Below, piece after piece: positions 1 to 6,296 of a stretch of 6,362 bases of DNA. A program made the translations under genes and the position numbers. Location: assembly GCA_035547055.1 (NCBI GenBank), contig DASZVN010000206.1:1-6362 (forward strand), given 5' to 3'. The notes under the pieces are model-generated. The model saw only the letters and a program-made list of their open reading frames with translations. It did no database searches and had not been told where the DNA came from. This DNA is from DASZVN01 sp035547055. GTDB taxonomy: Bacteria > Pseudomonadota > Alphaproteobacteria > Rhizobiales > Methylopilaceae. The stretch's first letter is position 1. Each line of letters starts with the position of its first letter.

Positions 1-450
1 GTTCTCGGCCTTGTAGCGGGCAATCATCGGGTTCCACACGTCGGTCGAAATGCCGGACGAGTGGGTGAAGAGATGGCGCAGCCTGATCGGCCGCACGGGA
101 TCGCGGAGCTGCGGCCGGCCGGCCTCGTCGAAGCCGGTCAGGACCTTCAGCCGGGCGATCTCGGGCACGATGGCAGCGGCTTCCTGGTCGAGGTCGAGCT
201 TCCCCTGCTCGATCAGAAGCGCCGCGGCAAAGCCGGTGATCGGCTTGGTCATCGAGGCGAGCAGGAACACGTCGCCCATGTCGAGTGCCGACGCGCCGGG
301 GACGCCGAGCGCGCCGATGGCATTGGCGTAGAGGATACGCTCGCGGTCGGCCGCCATGCCGACCACGCTCGGCACGCCGCCGCTGTCGACGGCCGCCTGC
401 GCCGCCGCCTCGAACGCGGCAAGCCGCACATCCGTCCCGGCGCTGTTCAT
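1..450 (-). CDS. Class C beta-lactamase-like serine hydrolase, N-terminal part (cut by window edge)
   Basis: This is the first 150 codons of a serine hydrolase of the beta-lactamase/penicillin-binding-protein fold (Pfam Beta-lactamase, PF00144 type); the frame is open to base 1, so the rest lies outside the window. Residues 66-69 read SMTK, the SxxK motif in which Ser66 would be the acylated nucleophile and Lys69 the general base. Residues 127-133 (LFTHSSG) match the conserved L-x-T-H-x-SG block that follows in this family. The Tyr-x-Asn motif and C-terminal half, normally reached in about 380-420 residues, cannot be seen. There is no signal peptide, which favours a cytoplasmic esterase or amidase over a secreted beta-lactamase. 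The ATG at 450 is preceded by GGAGG with 7 bases of spacing, and only 14 bases separate it from the livF stop, so it is probably the next gene of the same operon. Family assignment is firm; substrate is unknown. Confidence 0.93.
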   Translation of the reverse strand, partial: MNSAGTDVRLAAFEAAAQAAVDSGGVPSVVGMAADRERILYANAIGALGVPGASALDMGDVFLLASMTKPITGFAAALLIEQGKLDLDQEAAAIVPEIARLKVLTGFDEAGRPQLRDPVRPIRLRHLFTHSSGISTDVWNPMIARYKAEN

Positions 451-464
451 CCGCGTTCCTCCGG

Positions 465-1187
465 TCAGGAGAAATAGGCGGCCGCGATCTCGTCCGAGAG
501 GCCGGGGCTGCCGGTCGGGCGGTCGAGCACCATCGCGCCGCGGACCATGGCGCAGACCCGGTCGGCGACGGGCAGCGCCTTGTCGATGAGCTGCTCGACC
601 AGAAGCACCGAGCCGCCGGCCTGGCGGAGCCGCGCCGCAGCCTCGAACACACGATCGACCAGGACCGGCGACAGGCCGGCCGAAGGCTCGTCGAGCATCA
701 GGAGGTGCGGGCGGCGCACCAAGCCCTGCGCCACCGCGAGCATCTGCTGCTGGCCGCCGGAAAGGCTGGCGCCGCGCTCGTGCCGCCGCTCGGCGATCTC
801 CGGAAAGACCGCCAGCGCCTCCTCCACCCGTACCGCGAGCTCGCTGCGCGGCAGGCCGTAGCCCGCGAGCAGGATGTTGTCGTGGACGCTGAGCTGCGTG
901 AAGATCCGGTGCCCCTCGATGACGTGGCAGAGGCCGCGTCGCACGATGTGGCTCGGCCCCAGGCCGCGGAGGTCCGTGCCCTCGAACAGGATGGCGCCGG
1001 CCTGGGCTCGGATGAGCCCGGAGATGCCACGGAGCAGTGTCGTCTTGCCGGCACCATTCGGCCCGACTAGGGCAACGATCTCGCCGCGCCCGATCGTGAG
1101 CTCGACGCCGTGCAGGATGCCGATCTTGCCGTAGCCGGCGTGCAGGTCGGCGACACGGAGCAGCGTGTCAGGCGCCGAGATAGGCAC
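465..1187 (-). CDS. livF: LivF-type ATP-binding subunit of HAAT ABC transporter
   Basis: This 240-residue ATPase has the normal LivF length and powers import together with the LivG domain on the cytoplasmic face of the permease pair. Visible motifs in order are Walker A GPNGAGKT (42-49), a LivF-style Q-loop region GLCHVIEGHRIF (85-96) with Glu91 where most ABC ATPases have Gln, the canonical signature LSGGQQQ (142-148), Walker B LLMLDEP (162-168) with catalytic Glu167, and VEQ (197-199), where Gln199 replaces the usual H-loop His. Known LivF proteins also carry PEGR and VEQN at these two places, so they are family traits; the local change from PEGR to IEGH is less usual. The start is GTG at 1187, supported by GAGGAGG six bases upstream. 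The gene overlaps the end of the livM-livG fusion by 20 bases, which suggests coupled translation and stoichiometric ATPase synthesis. Confidence 0.97.
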   Translation of the reverse strand: MPISAPDTLLRVADLHAGYGKIGILHGVELTIGRGEIVALVGPNGAGKTTLLRGISGLIRAQAGAILFEGTDLRGLGPSHIVRRGLCHVIEGHRIFTQLSVHDNILLAGYGLPRSELAVRVEEALAVFPEIAERRHERGASLSGGQQQMLAVAQGLVRRPHLLMLDEPSAGLSPVLVDRVFEAAARLRQAGGSVLLVEQLIDKALPVADRVCAMVRGAMVLDRPTGSPGLSDEIAAAYFS

Positions 1188-2961
1188 TGCGGACCTCCTC
1201 GCTCTGCCGGATCGCGTCCGGCGTCCCTCCCGCGAGCAGGCGGCCGAAATTCAGCACGTTCACCTGGTCGCAGACGTCGAGGACGAGGTCGGCATGGTGC
1301 TCGACCAGGAGCACCCCGACGCCGAGCCGGCGAAGCTCCTTGATGAGCGCGCCGAGCCGGAGGATCTCGCCGACCGCAAGCCCCGCCGCCGGCTCGTCGA
1401 GCAGCAGGAAGCGCGGCCGCATCATCAGCGCGCGGGCAATCTCGAGAAAGCGCTGCTCGCTGTGCTGGAGGCGGTCGCAGCGCGCCTCGGCGAGGTCGGC
1501 GAGGCCGACGGCATCGAGCGCCGCCAGCGCCCGCGCACGGAGATGCGCCTCCTCGCGGCCGTGGCGGGGCAGCGCGAGCAGCGTCTCGACGAAGGACGCG
1601 CGGCCAGCGGTCGAGCCACCGATCATCGCGTTGTCGATCACCGAGGCCTCGCCGACGAGGCGCGGCGTCTGGAAGGTGCGGGCGATGCCGGCGGCCGCGC
1701 GCGACGAGGAGACGCCTGGTGCGAGCCGGTGACCGCCGACCGCGACCCAGCCTCCCGCCGGGACGTAGTAGCCCGAGATGGCGTTCAGCGTCGTCGTCTT
1801 GCCCGAGCCGTTCGGGCCGATCAGCCCGGTCACCTGCCCGGCCGGCACCGTGAGGTCGAGATCGACGACCGCGCGCACCGCACCGAAGGAAACTGAAAGG
1901 CCCGAGACCCCGATCGCCGCATCGGACCGTGCAGCGTCGAGCAGCGCCGGCAGCCGCTCCGGCACCGGCAGGATGAGGCGGCCGCTCTTCAGCGGCTTGC
2001 GGTTCTTGAAATCGATGAGCTCGGCGATGCCGCCTGGCACCGCCAGCACGATGACGAGCAGCAGGAAGGCATAGAGGAACGGCGCCCACATCACGAGCGG
2101 CGATGCGACCTCCGGCAGGAGCGTCAGGAGGATCGTACCGAGCAGCGGACCGAGCACCGAGCCGCGCCCGCCGATCAGGATCGCGACGAAGAGGAGCACC
2201 GTGAGGTCGAAGGTGAAGGCGTCGGGCGTGATGTAGGACTGGAGCGTGGCGAAGAGCTGGCCAGAGACGGTTGCGGTCAAGCCGGCGAAGGCGAAGACGG
2301 TGACGATCACCGCCGGCTTGCGGATGCCTGAGGCCTCGGCGGCGACCTCGGCGTCGCGGATCGCGAGCAGCGCCCGGCCGAAGCGGCTCGCAGCGACATT
2401 CAGCGTCATCCACACGCAGAGCGCGCCGAGCGGCAGGCAGAACAGGTAGAAGCCCCAGGGCGTATTGAAGGGCGCCGGCATCGCCGGGCCGGGCAGCCCG
2501 ATGCCACCACCGGTCAGGCTCTGCCACGCCAGCGCGATCTGCGTGACGATGGTCGAGAAACCGAGCGTCAGCATAGCGAAATAGAACAGGCTGAGCCGGA
2601 GTGCCGTCGCCCCGATCAGCGCCCCACCGACGACGCCGATCGCCGCCACCGGCAGGAACGTGAGGAACGGGTCCATCCCGGCACGCCCGACCAGAATACT
2701 GGCCGCATAGGCGCCGATGGTGAGCAGCGCCAGCCAGCCAACCGCGAGCTGGCCGCCGAAGCCGACCGCAAGGTTCAGGCCGGCGACGCAGATCCAGTAG
2801 ACGGCGGCGCGGCTCGCGATCACCGCCCAGTAGTCGTTGGCGAAGAGCGGCAGCGCCAGCGCCACGGCGAGGAGCAGAAGATAGGGCGCCGCCGTGCGCC
2901 ACGTCCGCCCTCGGGAAGACGCCCCGGAGACTGCGGGCAACTCCTCGTCCAAGGCCGCCAT
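1168..2961 (-). CDS. livM-livG: LivM permease-LivG ATPase fusion protein
   Basis: This 597-residue protein joins the second membrane subunit and the first ATPase of a branched-chain/hydrophobic amino acid (HAAT) ABC importer. Residues 1-318 are LivM: several hydrophobic segments from about residue 25 to 310, the GLNLAVGFGGQLAVG block (61-75), and the cytoplasmic coupling loop RFGRALLAIRDAEVAAEASGI (193-213), which should dock on an ATPase. A linker of about 30 residues (319-348) leads to LivG (349-597): Walker A GPNGSGKT (382-389), Q-loop Gln431 in ARTFQTPRL, Walker B LLLDEP (519-524) with Glu523, and H-loop His555. The LivG signature is LQHSEQR (498-504), lacking the usual Ser and Gly of LSGGQ or LSHGEQR. 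The ATG at 2961 overlaps the livH stop by one base (TGATG) and has no good Shine-Dalgarno of its own, so it is probably translated by reinitiation. Fused LivM-LivG proteins are known in other bacteria; no frameshift or stop interrupts the join. Confidence 0.96.
   Translation of the reverse strand: MAALDEELPAVSGASSRGRTWRTAAPYLLLLAVALALPLFANDYWAVIASRAAVYWICVAGLNLAVGFGGQLAVGWLALLTIGAYAASILVGRAGMDPFLTFLPVAAIGVVGGALIGATALRLSLFYFAMLTLGFSTIVTQIALAWQSLTGGGIGLPGPAMPAPFNTPWGFYLFCLPLGALCVWMTLNVAASRFGRALLAIRDAEVAAEASGIRKPAVIVTVFAFAGLTATVSGQLFATLQSYITPDAFTFDLTVLLFVAILIGGRGSVLGPLLGTILLTLLPEVASPLVMWAPFLYAFLLLVIVLAVPGGIAELIDFKNRKPLKSGRLILPVPERLPALLDAARSDAAIGVSGLSVSFGAVRAVVDLDLTVPAGQVTGLIGPNGSGKTTTLNAISGYYVPAGGWVAVGGHRLAPGVSSSRAAAGIARTFQTPRLVGEASVIDNAMIGGSTAGRASFVETLLALPRHGREEAHLRARALAALDAVGLADLAEARCDRLQHSEQRFLEIARALMMRPRFLLLDEPAAGLAVGEILRLGALIKELRRLGVGVLLVEHHADLVLDVCDQVNVLNFGRLLAGGTPDAIRQSEEVRSAYLGA
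1194..1200 (-). promoter_or_regulatory. Ribosome binding site for the livF GTG start
   Basis: On the minus strand this reads GAGGAGG, with six bases before the GTG at 1187. It lies inside the last codons of the upstream fusion gene and fixes the non-ATG start, because no in-frame ATG with comparable spacing is present. Confidence 0.8.
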
Positions 2962-3818
2962 CACACCCGTCTCGCGCGCTGGCCGCCGAGGAGGCCCTGC
3001 GGCGCGATGAGGATGACGGCCGCAAACACGACGAAGACCGCGACCGAGGCAAACACGCCGCCGACGATGAAGTTCGCGGCCTGCTGCAGCAGGCCGAGCA
3101 GGAGCCCGGCGACGATCGTGCCGCGATTGTTGCCAATGCCGCCGAGCGCGACCGGCACGAAGCCATAGAAAGCGAGAAGCTGGGCGTTGGCGAAATAGGC
3201 CAGGAGCAGTTCCCCCGCGGCGAAACCGGCGAGCCCGCCGATCGCCGAGGCAAGGGCGAAGGCGGCGATGCGGAGGTTGCGCTCCGGAAGGCCGAGGGCG
3301 CGTGCGGCGTAGTTGTCCTCTGCGATGGCGAGGAAGGCGCGCCCGACCAGCGTGTAGTGGTGGAGATATTCGAGCCCGGCGATGGTCGCAGCGCAGGCGG
3401 CGAGCGGCAGCCAGAATTTTTCGTCGAGAACGCCGCCCACGCCGCCAAGGAGCCGCGGGAACGGCTGCGGCTCGGTGCTCCACTCGATCGCGGTGAACTG
3501 CGTCGCCATCAGCGCCAGCGCCAGCGTCGAGAGCACGTAGAGATGCTGGTCGAGGCTCTTCAGCACCGGCCTGACCGCTACGATCTCGGTGACGACGCCG
3601 AACAGGCCGCAAGCGGCGAGCGTCGCGGCGAGGCCAAGCGGGACCGGGAGGCCGAAGCGGCCGATGAAGAGCGCGCCGAGCACACCCCCCATCATGCCGA
3701 CCGTGCCCGCGGTGAAGCTCATCGCCCGCGAGGCATTGAACATCACGTTGTAGGCAATGCCGACGAGCGCGTAGACCGCGCCCATCGCGAGGCCGGAGGC
3801 GACGATGGCGCCGAGCAT
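2961..3818 (-). CDS. livH: LivH-type permease of HAAT ABC transporter
   Basis: This 285-residue integral membrane protein is the first permease subunit, slightly shorter than typical LivH (about 290-308). It begins with the family pattern SGLAMGAVYALVGIAYNVMF (8-27) and has roughly eight hydrophobic segments spread over its length. The coupling loop GRAFLAIAEDNYAARALGL (159-177) is the EAA-like helix that contacts an ATPase, and GGIGNNRGTIVAGLLLGLLQ (226-245) is the conserved C-terminal membrane block. It would pair with the LivM domain of the next gene to form the channel across the inner membrane. The ATG at 3818 lies 16 bases after the binding-protein stop and has only a poor Shine-Dalgarno, so translation may depend on ribosomes arriving from upstream. 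Its own stop overlaps the next start by one base. Ligand specificity cannot be read from it. Confidence 0.97.
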   Translation of the reverse strand: MLGAIVASGLAMGAVYALVGIAYNVMFNASRAMSFTAGTVGMMGGVLGALFIGRFGLPVPLGLAATLAACGLFGVVTEIVAVRPVLKSLDQHLYVLSTLALALMATQFTAIEWSTEPQPFPRLLGGVGGVLDEKFWLPLAACAATIAGLEYLHHYTLVGRAFLAIAEDNYAARALGLPERNLRIAAFALASAIGGLAGFAAGELLLAYFANAQLLAFYGFVPVALGGIGNNRGTIVAGLLLGLLQQAANFIVGGVFASVAVFVVFAAVILIAPQGLLGGQRARRV

Positions 3819-3834
3819 GGACCCGCGGCGCCGC

Positions 3835-5025
3835 TCAGTCGTAGCCCGGGGCCTGCGCGAGCGCCCCGTCCTTCAGCGAATCGGCCGCGCACATCACGAC
3901 CTCGGTGGTCTGGTAGCCGTCGTGGTCGGTTGGCGAGAAGGAATAGGTCCCGAATAGGCCCGGAAAGTCCTTCACCGTGTTGAGGTAGTCGATGATCGCT
4001 TTGCGCGAGGTCGAGCCGGTCTCCGCCACAGCCTTGGCGAGGAGGTCGATGCCGTCGACGCCGATCAGCACAAGGAACAGGATGGCCCGCTTCAGGTCCA
4101 TCTTGCCCCGCACCTCGTCGATGAAGGCCTGGGTGCGGGCCGGCAGCTTGCCCGAGGCGTCGCGGGTGCAGCTCCTGAAGCCGACGACATAGACCTTGTC
4201 GAAGTTCGACGGCTTGTCGAGGAGCTTGCGGACGTCGTTCGAGCCCATCGTCGGGTGGCCGAGGATCGGTGAGTCCCAGCCGAGCTGGGCGCGCGTGTTC
4301 ATGATGCGCGCCTCGAGGCCCGACGATACGCTCCACACCACGATCGCCTCGGCGCCGGCCTTGCGCATGCTGAGGAGCTGCGGCGTCACGTCGGCCTGGG
4401 TCTGGTCGATGGTCGCGCTGTAGACGACCTCACCGCCGTCCTTCTTGAAGCCGGCGACCGAATCGGAGACGGCGGTGGTGCCGTAGCCGGTGGTGTCGCC
4501 GAGGATGCCGACCTTCTTCCACTTGCGGACGGCGAGGACGTAGTGGCGCAGCGCGGCGTCCCACTGCTTGCCGGCCGGCGCGATGCGGAAGGCGTTGGGA
4601 TATTTCACCGGGTCGATCAGCGAATCGATCGTGCCGGCGTGGACGTTGGGTACGCCGAAGCGCGCCATGATCGGCGTGATTGCCAGCGCTTCGCCGGAAT
4701 TGGTCGGCCCGAAGATGGCTGAGACCTTCTCGCTGGAGATCAGTTCCTGGACGATGTTGACCGCTTTGGTCGGATCGCCCTGGGTATCGCGGGTGACGAG
4801 TTCGATCCTGTGACCGCCGGCGCCACCCTTGGCGTTGAGCCGGTCGACGGCATAGCGCACGCCGAGATCGAAGCTCAGGCCGGGCGCCGAGCCCGGGCCG
4901 GTCAAGGTCACCGGCCAGCCGATCTTGAACGGCTCCGCGGCGGCGAACGAGGGGCGCAGGCCGGCCGCGCCGGCGGCGAGCGCGGCAGCGGACGACAGGA
5001 CGACGCTACGGCGTGTAGGCTGCAT
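3835..5025 (-). CDS. Periplasmic type I substrate-binding protein of HAAT/Liv family
   Basis: This 396-residue protein captures the substrate in the periplasm and delivers it to LivH/LivM. The N-terminus has a twin-arginine pair (TRRSVVL, 4-10), an Ala/Leu-rich core (about 11-22) and a likely cleavage site after the Ala-Ala-Ala at 28-30, so Tat or Sec export is possible. The mature protein starts in the typical way (EPFKIGWPVTLTGPGS) and shows the Peripla_BP_6 landmarks: RYAVDRLNAKGG (57-68), DTQGDPTKA (80-88), IFGPTNSGEALA (104-115) at the ligand cleft, and GDTTGYGTT (176-184) at the start of the second lobe. The only two cysteines, Cys286 and Cys379, could form a disulfide. The ATG at 5025 has AGGGAGG nine bases upstream, and a longer upstream extension in frame lacks any signal-peptide character. 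Its first 20 bases overlap the end of the MetE-like gene. The ligand is unknown; an amino acid or related acid is the family expectation. Confidence 0.95.
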   Translation of the reverse strand: MQPTRRSVVLSSAAALAAGAAGLRPSFAAAEPFKIGWPVTLTGPGSAPGLSFDLGVRYAVDRLNAKGGAGGHRIELVTRDTQGDPTKAVNIVQELISSEKVSAIFGPTNSGEALAITPIMARFGVPNVHAGTIDSLIDPVKYPNAFRIAPAGKQWDAALRHYVLAVRKWKKVGILGDTTGYGTTAVSDSVAGFKKDGGEVVYSATIDQTQADVTPQLLSMRKAGAEAIVVWSVSSGLEARIMNTRAQLGWDSPILGHPTMGSNDVRKLLDKPSNFDKVYVVGFRSCTRDASGKLPARTQAFIDEVRGKMDLKRAILFLVLIGVDGIDLLAKAVAETGSTSRKAIIDYLNTVKDFPGLFGTYSFSPTDHDGYQTTEVVMCAADSLKDGALAQAPGYD

Positions 5026-6211
5026 GGATCGGATCCTCCCTGATCGGTCGTTCTTGATCGGGCGCGCGGCCCCACAGGCGCTGCGACGCCCGGCGCGCAC
5101 CCTCGGCGAGGGCTTCAAGCTTCCGGTACGAGATCTCGGGGTCCATCTTGCCGAAGCCGGCCGAGGTGCCGAAGCCGCAATCGGTGCCGGCGATCACTCG
5201 CTCGCGGCCGACGATCGCGGCGAAGCGGCCGAGCCGCTCGGCAACGAGGTCCGGGTGCTCGACATAGTTCGTGGTCGTGCTGACGACGCCGGGGACGAGG
5301 ATCTTATCGTCGGGCAGGCGGGCGTCGCGCCAGACGGTCCATTCGTGCTCGTGGCGCGGGTTGGCGGCCTCGAACAGGATCGCCTGCGGCTTCGCCTCCA
5401 GCACGATGCCGATGATCGACGCGAGCGGGACGTCGTGGTCGTGCGGGCCCTCGTAATTGCCCCAGCACAGGTGCATCCGCACGCGCTCGGCCGGGATGCC
5501 GTCGAGCGCGACGTTCAGCGCCTCGACCTGGAGCGCGGCCTGCTTCAGGAATTCGGCGTCTGAGAGATCCTGAAAAGCGGTGTGGCGGCCCATCGCGAGG
5601 TCGGGGCAATCGACCTGCAGGAGGAAACCCGCCTCGACGATCAGCCGATATTCGTGGCGCATCGCCGCGGCGACGGCTTCGAGATAGGCGGCGTAACTCG
5701 GATAGTGCCGGTTCGGCAGGAAGACCGTGACGACGCCCGGCGACGCAGCGTTGACGAAGGCCTCCTCGGCAGCGGCCGCCGCGGTCGCCGCGCGGAGACG
5801 GGTAAGGTCGGCGCGAACCTCCGCCTCGCCGACATAGGACACCGGCCCGGTGCAGGCGGCGCGGCGCTGGATGTGCGTGCCAGTCAAGAGTGCCATCTTG
5901 CGGCGGAACTCGGGATAGTCGCGCACGTCGCGGGCGACGATCCCGTCGAGCGCACCGGAAAATCCAGTCAGGCGGTCCTTGACATAGGTGCCGTAGTTGA
6001 CCTTGCCGGTCTCGCCGTCGCTGACGACGTCCATGCCGGTCGCAATCTGCCGCCGCACCACGTCCCGGACAGCAGTGCCGACGATGCTCTCGAATGCGGT
6101 CGGATCGACCGGCTCGCCCGCTTCGCGGCGTGCCAGAAGATCAACGACAGGCGCCGGCCGCGGAAGGCTCCCGACGTGAGTCACCAGGAGGCGGCTTTCA
6201 CTCGCTCTCAA
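5006..6211 (-). CDS. Stand-alone MetE C-terminal-domain protein (cobalamin-independent methionine synthase-like, COG0620)
   Basis: This 401-residue cytoplasmic protein is a UROD/MetE-type barrel equivalent to the catalytic half of MetE and lacks the MetE N-terminal domain. The zinc ligands are visible: His247 and Cys249 in HLCWGNYEG, Glu281 in LFEAANPRHEHE, and Cys345 in GTDCGFGT, matching the His-x-Cys...Glu...Cys set of MetE. Positions that bind homocysteine in MetE also appear kept: VGS (13-15), Glu67 in SDGETGK and Asp201 in QVDCPDLA, though MetE has DEPA where this has DCPD. TGPVS (121-125) and VPGVVSTTTNYVE (306-318) are further family blocks. Such proteins are often labelled methionine synthase II; relatives in this fold include epoxyalkane:coenzyme M transferase and the folate-independent Mes enzymes. 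A thiol methyl- or alkyl-transfer is therefore likely, but donor and acceptor are unknown. The TTG start at 6211 is chosen for its strong AAGGAGG. It is the promoter-proximal gene and overlaps the binding-protein gene by 20 bases. Confidence 0.93.
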   Translation of the reverse strand: MRASESRLLVTHVGSLPRPAPVVDLLARREAGEPVDPTAFESIVGTAVRDVVRRQIATGMDVVSDGETGKVNYGTYVKDRLTGFSGALDGIVARDVRDYPEFRRKMALLTGTHIQRRAACTGPVSYVGEAEVRADLTRLRAATAAAAAEEAFVNAASPGVVTVFLPNRHYPSYAAYLEAVAAAMRHEYRLIVEAGFLLQVDCPDLAMGRHTAFQDLSDAEFLKQAALQVEALNVALDGIPAERVRMHLCWGNYEGPHDHDVPLASIIGIVLEAKPQAILFEAANPRHEHEWTVWRDARLPDDKILVPGVVSTTTNYVEHPDLVAERLGRFAAIVGRERVIAGTDCGFGTSAGFGKMDPEISYRKLEALAEGARRASQRLWGRAPDQERPIREDPIHAAYTP

Positions 6212-6221
6212 GGTCGCAGCC

Positions 6222-6228
6222 CCTCCTT
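6222..6228 (-). promoter_or_regulatory. Ribosome binding site for the TTG start of the MetE-like gene
   Basis: The minus strand reads AAGGAGG followed by GG, with ten bases from the core to the TTG at 6211. This near-perfect anti-Shine-Dalgarno match outweighs the weak start codon. The next in-frame alternative, a GTG at codon 10, would delete the residues leading into the conserved HVGSLPRP block and has no such site. Confidence 0.8.
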
Positions 6229-6232
6229 GTTT

Positions 6233-6268
6233 CTTCCGACTACCGGAGGTATTTCCGGAATACGGAAG
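6233..6268. promoter_or_regulatory. Nested inverted repeats at the predicted -10/+1 region, possible operator
   Basis: Several dyads overlap here. TTCCG-N5-CGGAA is perfect at 6253-6267. GTATT-N5-AATAC is perfect at 6249-6263. A wider imperfect pair of 14-base arms (6233-6246 and 6255-6268, eight-base spacer) matches at 11 of 14 positions and ends in CTTCCG and CGGAAG. The 15-bp dyad lies between the -10 box and the predicted start of transcription, where a bound repressor would block initiation. From memory, TTCCG/CGGAA dyads of this spacing resemble sites of IclR-family regulators, but no regulator gene is visible in the window, so this is inference. Confidence 0.45.
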
Positions 6269-6296
6269 CGTAAGCGGATCGTGCCGGCCTTGTCAA
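6267..6296 (-). promoter_or_regulatory. Candidate sigma70-type promoter of the operon
   Basis: On the minus strand a perfect -35 TTGACA (6296-6291) is followed after 18 bases by TACGCT (6272-6267), which keeps the TA...T core of a -10 box. Transcription would begin near 6260, giving a leader of about 49 bases before the TTG start at 6211. The element sits in the least GC-rich part of the window, as expected for a promoter. The -10 box is only a partial match, so the assignment is moderate. Confidence 0.5.

Noticed and set aside
451..464. Terminator between livF and the hydrolase gene
   Set aside because: Only 14 bases separate the genes, with a ribosome binding site and no stem-loop or T-run; the operon appears to continue.
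285..1070. 261-codon plus-strand open frame opposite livF and the hydrolase
   Set aside because: It is antisense to two well-supported genes, has Arg/Ala-rich low-complexity composition and no ribosome binding site; long antisense frames are expected in DNA this GC-rich.
1165..1896. 243-codon plus-strand open frame opposite the LivG domain
   Set aside because: It mirrors the codon structure of the LivG coding strand, its translation is charged and Arg/Glu/Ala-rich without motifs, and nothing like a promoter or ribosome binding site precedes it.
1067..3448. 793-codon open frame on the minus strand
   Set aside because: It is a shadow: it runs across livH, the livM-livG fusion and the start of livF in another frame, is dominated by Arg, Ala, Pro and Gly, and has no recognisable domain, whereas the competing frames carry clear ABC motifs.
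3357..3983. 208-codon plus-strand open frame opposite livH
   Set aside because: Its translation is a run of Arg, Glu and Ala typical of the antisense of a membrane protein gene; no domain is recognisable.
5026..5118. Longer N-terminus for the binding protein starting at 5118
   Set aside because: The extra 31 residues are basic and lie before a normal signal peptide, while the internal ATG at 5025 has a strong AGGGAGG at suitable spacing.
4925..5563. 212-codon plus-strand open frame across the binding-protein/MetE-like junction
   Set aside because: It spans the overlap of two minus-strand genes with firm homology and has no start signal of its own.
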